Source: Oscillospiraceae bacterium (GTDB taxonomy: Bacteria; Bacillota; Clostridia; UMGS1840). Taken from it: DNA of 64,000 nt. This document shows, one piece after another, positions 52,352 to 60,794 of this stretch. Below the pieces are notes generated by a model that saw only the letters and a program-made list of their open reading frames with translations, was not told the origin of the DNA and did not search any database. Each line of letters starts with the position of its first letter. The stretch's first letter is position 1. Made by a program: the position numbers and the translations under genes. The stretch spans positions 1 through 64,000 of the forward strand of contig SVKD01000009.1 of NCBI GenBank assembly GCA_015068645.1, in the 5' to 3' direction.

Positions 52352-54040
52352 ATGACAAAAAGATTTGTTGCGTTAATCCTTTCCATGATTTGCATTCTGT
52401 TATTCACCGGATGCTCTTCTGAGGAGTTATCCCTGATGGCTGCATTACAAAAAGATGTACAGATGACTTCTGTCAAAACTAAAGAGCTGCTGTCGGGTAA
52501 CATGAAGATTACCCTTCCCTCTCAAATTCAAGAAGAAATGGATGTCAATCTGCAAAGTATTTTGAATATGCTCTCCTCTTTTCGCTTAGAAGCTACCACC
52601 GAACAAATGATTCAGGGAGAAGCAGCTACTACCAAAGCACAGTATTCCATCCTTTCAGACGATATGAATTTCTCAGGTGAAATTTATGCATCTGTAAAAG
52701 ACGGTCAAACCAAAACCATTTTTAAAATTCCCACCCTGTTTAAAGCAATGTTACCCCATCAGTACGAAGATGCTACTTATTGCACCGTAGATACTGCTGA
52801 TATCGCTCAATTAGCCGAAAAAGAAGAAGAATTTGCTCGTCTAAACGCTCAATACTTTGAGAAGGAATTTGTTGCACCAGACTATACGCCCAACTATAAC
52901 TTTAACACCTCAATTGCCGATGCATTGCAATTAAACGACAATATGTTCAATTGTTTGAAGGGATACGCTGCTTATATGAGCGATGCTCCCCAATTGGTGA
53001 CCAAATCTAACAACACATATTCTTTGGTAATATCTGATCAGGATTTCAAAGCACTCCTACGCTCCGCTGTGATGACCTATTTTGATAGCCCTGAAGCCAG
53101 AGATGAAATTGCAAAGCTCTGGAATGCCATCACCACTTATTATACCACCATTTATCCAGAAGAAATTATGAAAGATATCCCGACATTACCCCAGCTTCCC
53201 GAGGACCCCGATGCAGTTTCTCAAATGAGATTAGGAGCAGAAATCATATTGACACTGCTTGATAATGTGCGTCTGATAGGAGAAGACGGTATCCGCGTGA
53301 CCTTCACCGTAAATCCCCAAGGATATATCACCGAAATAAACAGCGACATTCATTTGGACTTTGATATCAATGCCATTTCCAAACTTGCAGACGGTACTGC
53401 AGATTATGAAGAAGATTTTGCATTTGAAATCCGCCTGCATTACAATCAGAAACGTGAAAGCATCAGTAGACTTCAGAATATTTCCTTCCCCAACCTAACG
53501 GAAGAAAACAATGTGTCCGTATACAAATGTATAGCTGATTCTCTTCAGGATGAAATTGATTGGTTAGCAGAAAAAATTGAAAACGGTGAAACCTACAAGG
53601 ATGAATATAGTGATTCCGTTGATGACGATATTATCCTGCCGGCACCTGACGGAAGTCTCAGCATCGTATACAAATCCGACTATAGCCGTGAACTACTTGA
53701 TTTTGATAACACAGCTCCCATCTTAAACGAAAATGGAACCATCTACGTTCCCTTAGAACCTTTGATGAACTGGTTAAGAACCAGCTATTTCTGGGATGAA
53801 GAAACCCAAATGATTGTTTTTTCCGACCCGGTAACAGAAAAATGGACTTATTACTATCCCGGAGACAACGTAATGTATAGTGATGATTATGCCATCACCC
53901 TTGCCGCTCCCACTCTGGTAAAAGACGGTCAGGATTACGTACCGCTCAGAGCTATGATTTCTGCTTTTTCCGATGATAAAGTGAGCTGGAATGCAGAAGA
54001 AAATGCAGTTTACATCAGCCCTTGGCACTACACCGAATAA
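52352..54040 (+). CDS. Lipoprotein with C-terminal stalk ('copper amine oxidase-like') domain
   Basis: 562 residues from the ATG at 52352, chosen for the signal peptide TKRFVALILSMICILLFTGC with lipobox Cys; AAAGGCAGG precedes it. Residues about 30-430 form an unrecognised extracellular body with repeated beta strands. The last 115 residues are a stalk domain with NENGTIYVPLEPLMNWL and KDGQDYVPLRAMISAF. Stalk domains act as spacers or wall-binding units and are not oxidases. Function unknown. The stop precedes mnmE by 32 bases. Confidence 0.82.
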   Translation: MTKRFVALILSMICILLFTGCSSEELSLMAALQKDVQMTSVKTKELLSGNMKITLPSQIQEEMDVNLQSILNMLSSFRLEATTEQMIQGEAATTKAQYSILSDDMNFSGEIYASVKDGQTKTIFKIPTLFKAMLPHQYEDATYCTVDTADIAQLAEKEEEFARLNAQYFEKEFVAPDYTPNYNFNTSIADALQLNDNMFNCLKGYAAYMSDAPQLVTKSNNTYSLVISDQDFKALLRSAVMTYFDSPEARDEIAKLWNAITTYYTTIYPEEIMKDIPTLPQLPEDPDAVSQMRLGAEIILTLLDNVRLIGEDGIRVTFTVNPQGYITEINSDIHLDFDINAISKLADGTADYEEDFAFEIRLHYNQKRESISRLQNISFPNLTEENNVSVYKCIADSLQDEIDWLAEKIENGETYKDEYSDSVDDDIILPAPDGSLSIVYKSDYSRELLDFDNTAPILNENGTIYVPLEPLMNWLRTSYFWDEETQMIVFSDPVTEKWTYYYPGDNVMYSDDYAITLAAPTLVKDGQDYVPLRAMISAFSDDKVSWNAEENAVYISPWHYTE

Positions 54041-54072
54041 CCGAACCGATACAAGAAAGGTCTAAACCATCT

Positions 54073-55419
54073 ATGTTTTATGATACCATTGCAGCTCCTG
54101 CAACCAAAAATATACAAAGTGCCGTATCCGTCATCCGTTTAAGCGGTGAAAATGCCGTGGCAATCGGAGATACTCTGTTTGGTGGAAAATTGTCAAAAGC
54201 TGCCGACAGAAGTTTGGTTTACGGCAAAATCCGTGACAAAGACGGCAACATTTTAGATGATTGTCTGGCGGTAAAAATGCTTGCACCCAAGTCCTACACA
54301 GGAGAAGATACCGTGGAGTTTTACTGTCACGGCGGGAAAACCGTGACCGAATGTGTGATGAGAGAACTCTTAAAAAACGGCGCCCGTCTTGCTGAAAAAG
54401 GCGAATTCACCAAACGTGCCTTTTTGAACGGAAAAATGGACCTGACCCAGGCAGAAGCAGTGATTGATGCTATTGGCGCCGAAACCAAGTCTGCACTCTT
54501 AATGGCACAGGAAAACTTAGATGGAAAACTTCGCCATAAAATTGACGGATTAAGAAGCCGCATTATGACGGAAATTATGCATATTTTGGCAGGAAACGAT
54601 TTTCCCGATGAAACAGGCGGTAACCACAACGACGTGATTTTATCCCGTCTGGAAGTGATTTTAAAGGATATTTCTTCCCTGCTCACCAGCTACGATAAAG
54701 GGAAAATTTTAAAAGATGGTTTCACCGCCGCAATCTGCGGAAAGCCCAACGTGGGAAAATCGTCTCTTTTAAACGCCATTTTAGAAGAAGACCGCGCCAT
54801 TGTTACCGATATTGAAGGCACCACCCGTGATGTCATCACCGAGCGGATTGATATTGGCGGTTATATGATGAACATTGCTGACACCGCAGGGCTTCGTGAA
54901 AGCAGTGACATTGTGGAGCAGGCAGGAATTTTAAAATCCTACCAATATATTGAGCAGGTGGACTATATTCTCTATCTTCTGGATGCATCCAAAGAATTGG
55001 ACGCTGAGGAAACAGAATATATCAAAAAACTACCCTCTCATACGGTGGTGATTTATAATAAAACCGATTTGAATACTCCAAAAATTCCCGATGATTTCGG
55101 CAAAAAAGTATACTGCATCAGTGCTAAAAACAATGAGGGTATATCAGAACTGTTGGACGGCATCAAAGAAGATATCGAAGCAAGATTGGAACAATCAGAA
55201 TCAGAAGAAACACTGTTCTCTGAACGTCATTATCAGGCACTTTTAATGGCGGAAGAAAGTCTTACCAGAGCGATTTCCACCTTGAAAATGAACCTGGAAG
55301 CCGACATCTGTTCCATTGATCTGGAAGATGCCGCATCTTACTTAGGCGAAATCACAGGTACCACCGTCAACGATGAGGTCATTGACAATATTTTTAAAAA
55401 CTTCTGCATCGGAAAATAG
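54073..55419 (+). CDS. mnmE: tRNA modification GTPase MnmE
   Basis: 448 residues from the ATG at 54073. FYDTIAAPATKN is the true family start, and a longer frame overlapping the lipoprotein gene is rejected. N-terminal THF-binding domain (GEDTVEFYCHGGKTVTECVM), helical domain, inserted G domain with GKPNVGKSSLLNAI, the K-loop region, DTAGLRES and NKTDLN, and the C-terminal CIGK with the catalytic Cys. With MnmG it adds carboxymethylaminomethyl to U34 of tRNAs. mnmG, rnpA and yidC, its usual neighbours, are absent here. Confidence 0.97.
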   Translation: MFYDTIAAPATKNIQSAVSVIRLSGENAVAIGDTLFGGKLSKAADRSLVYGKIRDKDGNILDDCLAVKMLAPKSYTGEDTVEFYCHGGKTVTECVMRELLKNGARLAEKGEFTKRAFLNGKMDLTQAEAVIDAIGAETKSALLMAQENLDGKLRHKIDGLRSRIMTEIMHILAGNDFPDETGGNHNDVILSRLEVILKDISSLLTSYDKGKILKDGFTAAICGKPNVGKSSLLNAILEEDRAIVTDIEGTTRDVITERIDIGGYMMNIADTAGLRESSDIVEQAGILKSYQYIEQVDYILYLLDASKELDAEETEYIKKLPSHTVVIYNKTDLNTPKIPDDFGKKVYCISAKNNEGISELLDGIKEDIEARLEQSESEETLFSERHYQALLMAEESLTRAISTLKMNLEADICSIDLEDAASYLGEITGTTVNDEVIDNIFKNFCIGK

Positions 55420-55450
55420 TTTTTCGATACAAAAATATCAAAAAATACAT

Positions 55451-55505
55451 ATCACCGAAGTTGTCCTTCATAACATGAAATGAAAGGAACTTCGGTGATT
55501 TTTTT
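55451..55505 (+). terminator. mnmE terminator abutting the spmA start codon
   Basis: ATCACCGAAGTT and AACTTCGGTGAT, with further pairing inside, then seven T ending exactly at the ATG of spmA. The GGTGAT of the right arm is the only ribosome-site-like sequence for spmA. Confidence 0.8.
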
Positions 55506-56090
55506 ATGGGATATGTGATTTCGTTTTTCTGGATATGGGGAATTATTTTTCTGGCAATCAACCATAATTTAGGGCAACTAACCAACATCATTACCACTGC
55601 CACCGCAAACTGCGCATCTTTTGTGCTGAAGTTGTTATTCTTAACCGCATTTTTCTCAGGGATGATAAAAATTGCAGAGGAAATCGGATTGACAAGATTG
55701 TTATCCAAACTACTATCTCCAATTCTTGCAAAAATTTTCAAGACAAAAAATCAAAAAACTTTGCAAAAAATATCGGTAAACATTTCGGCAAACATGTTAG
55801 GCATCGGCAATGCGGCAACCCCCTCCGGTCTTGCCGCTATGGAAGAACTGGATAAAGAGGTAAAATCGGACGGATATCCCACCCCTGATATGTGCCGTTT
55901 TATTTTGTTTAACACTTGCTCTGTTCAACTGATTCCCACCACGGTGATCGGTCTTCGTGCCATGGCAGGCTCGGTTTCCCCCTCTGCCGTGGTAATTCCT
56001 GTTCTCGTTACAGGATTTTTGGGACTGATATCTGCTCTGTTTTTATGTAAATTGGCTCTTTCCTATCAGAAATGGAGGACATCGTTATGA
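55506..56090 (+). CDS. spmA: Spore maturation protein A
   Basis: 194 residues, nucleoside-recognition (Gate) domain membrane protein. FSGMIKIAEEIGLTRLLSKL, NISANMLGIGNAATPSGLAA and FILFNTCSVQLIPTTVIGLR match SpmA. Needed for spore core dehydration and heat resistance together with SpmB in B. subtilis. The start is read through, or re-initiated after, a terminator hairpin. It overlaps spmB as ATGA. Confidence 0.95.
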   Translation: MGYVISFFWIWGIIFLAINHNLGQLTNIITTATANCASFVLKLLFLTAFFSGMIKIAEEIGLTRLLSKLLSPILAKIFKTKNQKTLQKISVNISANMLGIGNAATPSGLAAMEELDKEVKSDGYPTPDMCRFILFNTCSVQLIPTTVIGLRAMAGSVSPSAVVIPVLVTGFLGLISALFLCKLALSYQKWRTSL

Positions 56091-56617
56091 TTTCTGCGTT
56101 ATCAAACAGTGTGCTTCCTCTGTTTTTTCTCAGCTTATTTTTGATTTCTTTTCTAAAAAAAAGAGACTCCCTTTCCGCATTTACAAAGGGAGCTAAAGAA
56201 GGATTTTCGGCAATTGTGAAAATCACACCGAATATTCTTGCCATTATGGTATCCATTGCCGTTTTCAGAGAATCGGGGGCATTGTCTTTCTTTTTAAAAT
56301 TACTTTCCCCTCTTTTTCATTTTTTAAAAATCCCTGATGGTATAGGAGAACTGATTTTAGTGCGTCCCATTTCGGGAAGCGGTGCCATGGTGCTCTTAAC
56401 CGATATTTTAGAAAAGTTTGGTGCAGATAGCTACGAAGGACTTTTAGCATCGGTGATTTGTGCTTCCACCGAAACCACCATTTACACCGTTACCGTCTAT
56501 TTTGCCGTAACCCGTGTCAAGAAAACGAAATTGCCACTACTGTTAGGATTATGTGCTGATATGATTGTCATATTCCTTGCAATGCTGACGGTCAATTTGT
56601 TCCTCTGCTCTGCTTGA
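56087..56617 (+). CDS. spmB: Spore maturation protein B
   Basis: 176 residues from the ATG at 56087, which overlaps the spmA stop and has GGAGG eight bases upstream. Gate-domain pattern: FTKGAKEGFSAIVKITPNIL, RPISGSGAMVLLTDILEKFG and SVICASTETTIYTVTVYF. It partners with SpmA in the spore membrane. The last codons overlap the next promoter's -35 box. Confidence 0.95.
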   Translation: MISALSNSVLPLFFLSLFLISFLKKRDSLSAFTKGAKEGFSAIVKITPNILAIMVSIAVFRESGALSFFLKLLSPLFHFLKIPDGIGELILVRPISGSGAMVLLTDILEKFGADSYEGLLASVICASTETTIYTVTVYFAVTRVKKTKLPLLLGLCADMIVIFLAMLTVNLFLCSA

Positions 56618-56642
56618 CAATTATTTTGGAATATGGTATGAT
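56614..56642 (+). promoter_or_regulatory. Sigma-A promoter of the SDR-GNAT pair
   Basis: TTGACA, 17-base spacer, TATGAT. The -35 overlaps the spmB stop codon. Confidence 0.75.
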
Positions 56643-56694
56643 TATGGTATGAAATGATACCAAAAGAACCAAAAAGAACGGAGCGTTTACCGCT

Positions 56695-57399
56695 ATGAAA
56701 CAGATTGCGTTAGTGACCGGTGCTGGTCGTGGAATCGGAAAAGAAATCGCAAAAAAACTGCAAGAAGACGGTTACTTTGTCATTGCCAACAGTAAAAATA
56801 CCGTAATAGAAAATACCGAAACCCAAATGGGATACCTTGCAGATGTTTCCAATTCCTCAGAAGTATCAAAAATGATAGAAGATATTACCAAAAAATACGG
56901 AAAAATTGATGTGTTGGTAAATAATGCAGGTATCGCTCAGCAGAAACTGTTTACTGATATTACGGAAGCAGACTGGGACACTATGATGGATACCAACTTA
57001 AAAAGTATGTTTTTGGTAACCAAAGCAGTACTCCCTCATATGATTCACAAAAAATGCGGTGCCATCTTAAATATTTCCTCCATCTGGGGAATGGTTGGTG
57101 CCTCTTGTGAAGTGCATTATTCTGCCGCAAAAGCAGGAGTTATTGGTTTTACCAAGGCACTTGCAAAAGAAGTGGCACCCTGCAACATCCGAGTGAACTG
57201 TGTGGCTCCCGGCATTATCAAAACTGATATGTTAAACGATTTTACCGAAGATGATTTAGCCGATTTGGCAGAAGAAACTCCTTTGGGCACCTTAGGAACT
57301 CCCCGCGATATTGCAGAAGCTGTCAGCTTTTTGGTATCTGATAAGGCGAAATTTATCACAGGTCAGATGTTAAGTTCTAACGGAGGATTTGTGATATGA
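56695..57399 (+). CDS. SDR oxidoreductase, YmfI-like (EF-P 5-aminopentanone reductase) / FabG-like
   Basis: 234 residues. TGAGRGIGKEIAKKL nucleotide motif, NNAG, Ser in LNISSIWGMVGASCEV, and Tyr-x-x-x-Lys in HYSAAKAG. The combination SSIWG with GASCEVHYSA is what I associate with YmfI, which reduces the 5-aminopentanone on elongation factor P. A general 3-oxoacyl-ACP reductase is the alternative. Overlaps the GNAT gene by four bases. Confidence 0.85.
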   Translation: MKQIALVTGAGRGIGKEIAKKLQEDGYFVIANSKNTVIENTETQMGYLADVSNSSEVSKMIEDITKKYGKIDVLVNNAGIAQQKLFTDITEADWDTMMDTNLKSMFLVTKAVLPHMIHKKCGAILNISSIWGMVGASCEVHYSAAKAGVIGFTKALAKEVAPCNIRVNCVAPGIIKTDMLNDFTEDDLADLAEETPLGTLGTPRDIAEAVSFLVSDKAKFITGQMLSSNGGFVI

Positions 57400-57836
57400 T
57401 GCTGTTGGATTTTAAACCTGAACACGAAACTGAGTTTTACGCTATGTGCCGTGACTTTTTCTCCTCTCCTGCCGTTTGCCACGAAATCAAAAAAGAAGAT
57501 ATGAAAACCACCTTTGACCTTGCCGTAAAAGGTTCTCCTTATCTTCGGGGACTTGTGATGGCGGATGGCGAAAACACATTGGGATATGTGTTGTTATCTT
57601 TCACCTATTCCAACGAGGTGGGCGGAATGGTAGTCTGGATTGAAGAGCTTTACGTGAAAGAAATGTATCGCAATCAGGGACTTGGAAAACAGGCACTAGA
57701 GTGGATATTAAACGAATACCAAGAAAATACCAAACGATTCCGTCTGGAAGTGACCGAAGAAAACGAAGGCGCCAAAAAACTGTACCGAAGCTTTGGGTTT
57801 GAAGTACTTCCCTATGAACAAATGACGTTGGAATAA
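57396..57836 (+). CDS. GNAT-family N-acetyltransferase
   Basis: 146 residues. Acetyl-CoA loop ELYVKEMYRNQGLGKQALEW (R/Q-x-x-G-x-G/A) at about 85-105, then LEVTEENEGAKKLYRSFGF at the end, complete GNAT fold. Acceptor unknown. Translationally coupled to the SDR gene, so possibly the same substrate or pathway. Confidence 0.9.
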   Translation: MMLLDFKPEHETEFYAMCRDFFSSPAVCHEIKKEDMKTTFDLAVKGSPYLRGLVMADGENTLGYVLLSFTYSNEVGGMVVWIEELYVKEMYRNQGLGKQALEWILNEYQENTKRFRLEVTEENEGAKKLYRSFGFEVLPYEQMTLE

Positions 57837-57850
57837 TTGATAACAAAACA

Positions 57851-57885
57851 AAAAACCGTAAGAGCAAAACTCTTACGGTTTTTTA
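57851..57885. terminator. Bidirectional terminator between GNAT and ferredoxin genes
   Basis: AAACCGTAAGAG-CAAAA-CTCTTACGGTTT with T-runs on both strands. Confidence 0.92.
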
Positions 57886-57894
57886 TGTTTGGGA

Positions 57895-58065
57895 TTAGCC
57901 TTCAACAGGAGCACCTACGGGGCAAACGCCTGCGCAAGTACCGCAATCGATACAAGCATCTGCATCAATTTCATATTTGCTGTCACCTGCGGTAATACAG
58001 CTTACCGGGCATTCCGCTTCACATGCACCACAGCTGATGCATTCGTCAGTAATTTTAAAAGCCAT
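57895..58065 (-). CDS. 2[4Fe-4S] ferredoxin
   Basis: 56 residues. Two classical cluster motifs: CISCGACEAECPVSCI and CIDCGTCAGVCPVGAP. AGGAGG lies ten bases before the ATG. Low-potential electron carrier of clostridial type for anaerobic oxidoreductases. Monocistronic. Confidence 0.97.
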   Translation of the reverse strand: MAFKITDECISCGACEAECPVSCITAGDSKYEIDADACIDCGTCAGVCPVGAPVEG

Positions 58066-58151
58066 TGGAAAACACCTCCTAATATTGTTGGTTATATCTT
58101 ACTACATTTTTTTTTAAATTTCAATAGTTTTTTTGAATTTTTTTATTTTTC

Positions 58152-58898
58152 TCACAAATTTATAATCAAACCGATGGGACAATGGTCACTTCCCATCACT
58201 TCGGGATAAATTACACTGTCGGAAACTTTGTTCATTACAGAAGAAGAAACGATAAAATAGTCAATCCGCCATCCCACGTTTTTAGCTCTTGCCGAAAACC
58301 GATAAGACCACCAGGTGTATGCATCGGTTTTATCGGGATAAAGAGTACGGAACGTGTCGGAAAAGCCAGATGACAAAAGCTCAGTCATTTTACCACGTTC
58401 TTCATCGGAGAATCCTGCATTCTGACGGTTGGTTTTGGGGTTTTTTAAGTCAATTTCCTGGTGGGCAACGTTTAAGTCACCACATAGAATCACAGGTTTT
58501 TGTAAACTTTTTAAATAGGAACGAAAATCGTCTTCAAATTCCATACGGTAATCCAGTCGTTTTAATTCCTGCTGAGCATTTGGAGTATAACAATTCACTA
58601 GGTAAAAATTATCAAATTCCAAAGTAATTACCCTGCCCTCATCGTTGTGTTGATCTCCAATGCCGTAAGTAACACTTAAGGGTTTTTCTTTCGTAAATAC
58701 AGCCGTTCCGCTATACCCTTTTTTCTCGGCGCTATGCCAATACTGATGATAGCCATCTAAGCTAAGTTCTGCCTGTCCCTCTTGCATTTTCGTTTCCTGA
58801 ATACAGAAAATATCTGCATTTTCCGAAGAAAAGAAATCTAAAAAACCTTTGGTTAGACACGCACGAAGTCCGTTTACGTTCCAGGAAATGAGTTTCAT
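58152..58898 (-). CDS. Exodeoxyribonuclease III (AP endonuclease)
   Basis: 248 residues from the ATG at 58898 (AAAGGAGGAG upstream; an earlier in-frame ATG at 58967 lacks one). ExoIII/ExoA motifs: ISWNVNGLRACL, IFCIQETKMQ, VNCYTPNAQ, ILCGDLNVAHQEIDL, WRIDYF and GSDHCPIGL. Base-excision repair at abasic sites and 3'-end cleaning of DNA. Confidence 0.96.
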   Translation of the reverse strand: MKLISWNVNGLRACLTKGFLDFFSSENADIFCIQETKMQEGQAELSLDGYHQYWHSAEKKGYSGTAVFTKEKPLSVTYGIGDQHNDEGRVITLEFDNFYLVNCYTPNAQQELKRLDYRMEFEDDFRSYLKSLQKPVILCGDLNVAHQEIDLKNPKTNRQNAGFSDEERGKMTELLSSGFSDTFRTLYPDKTDAYTWWSYRFSARAKNVGWRIDYFIVSSSVMNKVSDSVIYPEVMGSDHCPIGLIINL

Positions 58899-58977
58899 AT
58901 TTTGCTCCTCCTTTTTTACACATGAAGTATACCATATATTTTTCATTTTGTATAGAGGAAATTTCATAATGTCATCA

Positions 58978-59023
58978 AAAAGAAAAAGAACCGCTTTCTT
59001 TTTTTAAAAAAAGCCGTTCTTTT
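58978..59023 (-). terminator. Terminator of the DUF1540 gene
   Basis: GAAAAAGAACGGCTTTTTTT and the near-complement AAAAAAAGAAAGCGGTTC form a long A/T-rich stem; the T-rich 3' arm ends the minus-strand transcript. Confidence 0.65.
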
Positions 59024-59137
59024 TCCCGGAATGTTACATTCTGCTTTTTCGTGTCAGAATGCCGTAGTAAAAAAAGGATGAAAAAAGTATGAATGGTGTT
59101 TCTTGTTTGTTTTCGTTATTTTTTTCAACCCGAAAAC

Positions 59138-59299
59138 TTATTTCTTTGCGAAAGATTTACAGTCAGTACACTGATCCATAGCAGGGTTCATTTCGTGAGT
59201 ACCGATGGTAACGCAATCCAAAGAACAGTAATTTTCGGAATTGCAATGATGTTTACACTGCTGCACGGTGCATTTGATAGCATGATTTGCCTGATTCAT
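59138..59299 (-). CDS. DUF1540 Cys-rich small protein
   Basis: 53 residues. AIKCTVQQCKHHCNSENYC, then LDCVTIGTH and DQCTDCKSF: the DUF1540 spacing of seven Cys, probably a metal site. AGGAGGC precedes the ATG. Members are common in spore formers; function unknown. Confidence 0.9.
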   Translation of the reverse strand: MNQANHAIKCTVQQCKHHCNSENYCSLDCVTIGTHEMNPAMDQCTDCKSFAKK

Positions 59300-59407
59300 A
59301 AGAAAATGCCTCCTTGTTTTTTAATAGTTTCGTTTTTGAAAAGAACATTCTTTTCACTCTTACTATTGGCTTTTTCAAATGAAAATATACTTTCTTATGA
59401 AAAAAAC

Positions 59408-59668
59408 TCACGAAAACAACAAAAATGCCACAACAGCAATTAACAGCTGATTATCCCCTTCTTCGGAAATGAGTAACAATAACAATCCGATTAAAAGCAA
59501 ATCATCCGTCTCTATATTTTTCGGAAGTTTTGACAATTTTGATTTTTTAGGTAATTCCGACGCGAAATAATTTTCTGTTCGATCTGCACAAACCGACCTT
59601 TGTATCGGTATTTTTGGCATAGCGCTTTCCTTCGTAGTATAAACCCGTTTGGGAATTGACTGATACAT
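59408..59668 (-). CDS. Small protein with C-terminal hydrophobic segment, spore-former type
   Basis: 86 residues. Basic N-terminal half, then ETDDLLLIGLLLLLISEEG and a second hydrophobic stretch LLIAVVAFLLF. Proteins with this DDLLLIGLLLLL pattern are frequent in endospore-forming Clostridia but unnamed as far as I know. GGAG nine bases before the ATG. It follows the gene at 59687 by 18 bases. Confidence 0.75.
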   Translation of the reverse strand: MYQSIPKRVYTTKESAMPKIPIQRSVCADRTENYFASELPKKSKLSKLPKNIETDDLLLIGLLLLLISEEGDNQLLIAVVAFLLFS

Positions 59669-59686
59669 TCCCCATCTCTCCTGTCC

Positions 59687-60061
59687 CTATGTATCTTTTG
59701 AATTGCTTTTTTTCATTTCAGAAAACACACGGTATGCCTGCAATGCCCGAAGCATCGTGTCCACTTTCGGCTGACGGGACGATCGAAGATAAGGACGAAG
59801 AGCAGATAACAGTGCAGCCTCCTGTGTATTACTTGCCTGACGGAATTTTCCCATCAAATCAGTAAACTTACTCATCATTTCTGCTGTATTGATAAAATCA
59901 TCCATCTCTTTTGGAGAAGAAGAAACAGGCAAAGATACCGTTTTATTTTCGGACTCCAAAGGCTGGAAATCTGAATTTTCCTTTGGAGCACTATCGTTGC
60001 CGTTGTCTCCCAGTAAATTTTGCAGCATCCCCATCAAAAGATTTTTATCCAGCTCTGCCAT
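59687..60061 (-). CDS. Hypothetical protein of the small-protein cluster
   Basis: 124 residues. Helical ends (LMGMLQNLLGDNG near the start, EAALLSALRPYLRSSRQPKV near the end) with a low-complexity Pro/Ser/Glu middle. No transmembrane segment. AAGGAG lies about 15 bases before the ATG. Adjacent to two similar small helical genes on the same strand, suggesting a joint, probably sporulation-linked, role (inference). Confidence 0.7.
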   Translation of the reverse strand: MAELDKNLLMGMLQNLLGDNGNDSAPKENSDFQPLESENKTVSLPVSSSPKEMDDFINTAEMMSKFTDLMGKFRQASNTQEAALLSALRPYLRSSRQPKVDTMLRALQAYRVFSEMKKSNSKDT

Positions 60062-60083
60062 CTTATTTGCTCACATCTCCTTC

Positions 60084-60323
60084 TCATTTCAATCGATCAA
60101 TGATCTCAAGAAAATCCTTGTTTTTGGATTGAAATAAACTTTTCAACAACCGGTTTTTATCCTGTTCGGACAATGATCGGATCATATTGGCAATTTCTTT
60201 CTGGTCCATCCGGGCAAATGCCTGCTGAACGGTTGGATTTTCTGATAACGCCTTTGCTCTTTCCATAGCAGATTTCACCTTACCTTGATCCATCCCACGA
60301 AAAAGTTCTTCCCAGCTTGACAT
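60084..60323 (-). CDS. Small helical protein of the same cluster
   Basis: 79 residues, all helical: VKSAMERAKALSENPTVQQA, then FARMDQKEIANMIRSLSEQD and KNRLLKSLF. GGAGGAG before the ATG. 22 bases upstream of the 124-residue gene. Not recognised. Confidence 0.72.
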   Translation of the reverse strand: MSSWEELFRGMDQGKVKSAMERAKALSENPTVQQAFARMDQKEIANMIRSLSEQDKNRLLKSLFQSKNKDFLEIIDRLK

Positions 60324-60348
60324 AAAAGTCTCCTCCTTTTTTTAAAAA

Positions 60349-60418
60349 AAAGGGGCACGGCATAAACCGCTTTTTATAGTTTCTTAGTGTTTCTGTTACA
60401 GTATATGCCGTCCCTTTT
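60349..60418 (-). terminator. Terminator or attenuator between the 19-residue peptide and the next gene
   Basis: Minus-strand AAAAGGGACGGCATA and TATGCCGTGCCCCTTTT pair around a 38-base loop, then a T-run. The run leads into the Shine-Dalgarno sequence of the gene starting at 60323. Confidence 0.65.
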
Positions 60419-60429
60419 CCCAATATGTT

Positions 60430-60489
60430 TTAATAGAACAATAATAAGAACACTAAAATAAAGAATAATAATGAGGTATCGCCTTTCAT
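60430..60489 (-). CDS. 19-residue hydrophobic peptide
   Basis: MKGDTSLLFFILVFLLLFY then TAA, with AAAGGGGGCG at a good distance before the ATG. One membrane helix with a charged N-terminus. Small hydrophobic peptides of this look occur in spore formers. It precedes three further small genes on the same strand. Confidence 0.6.
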   Translation of the reverse strand: MKGDTSLLFFILVFLLLFY

Positions 60490-60597
60490 GGTGTCGCCCC
60501 CTTTCATTTACAAGATATGCCAAATCATTCGTTTTGTTATAAAAAGAGCCCCACACGGAAAGAATATTACTACCAAAATAAAAAGGAGACAGAAGAT

Positions 60598-60753
60598 ATG
60601 CTTTCTAAAAAAAGAACCCGAAACCAAACTCATAAAACCGGCAATAACAACGAGAACTTTTTCTGGAATTTATTCTTAGAAACCGGCAGAATTGATGCCT
60701 ATCTTCTGTTAAAAGAGGAAGAAGCCGAACAAAATCAGGAAACGAAACCATAA
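60598..60753 (+). CDS. YqzL-like small protein
   Basis: 51 residues from the ATG at 60598 (AAGGAG nine bases upstream). The core FFWNLFLETGRIDAYLLLKE matches the YqzL family (F-W-x-x-F-x-x-T-G-x-x-x-A-Y-L-L). A basic N-terminal extension precedes it. YqzL is widespread in spore formers; its role is unknown. Confidence 0.85.
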   Translation: MLSKKRTRNQTHKTGNNNENFFWNLFLETGRIDAYLLLKEEEAEQNQETKP

Positions 60754-60755
60754 AA

Positions 60756-60779
60756 AAACTGTTGCTTGCGCAACAGTTT
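60756..60779. terminator. Terminator of apt (minus), shared with the YqzL-like gene
   Basis: AAACTGTTGC-TTGC-GCAACAGTTT, with seven T on the minus strand. Confidence 0.85.
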
Positions 60780-60794
60780 GTTGTTTGATTGATA

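Noticed and set aside
60374-60556. A 60-residue minus-strand frame
   Set aside because: It runs in a different frame from the 19-residue hydrophobic peptide, which has a proper ribosome site, and reads through the long terminator loop.
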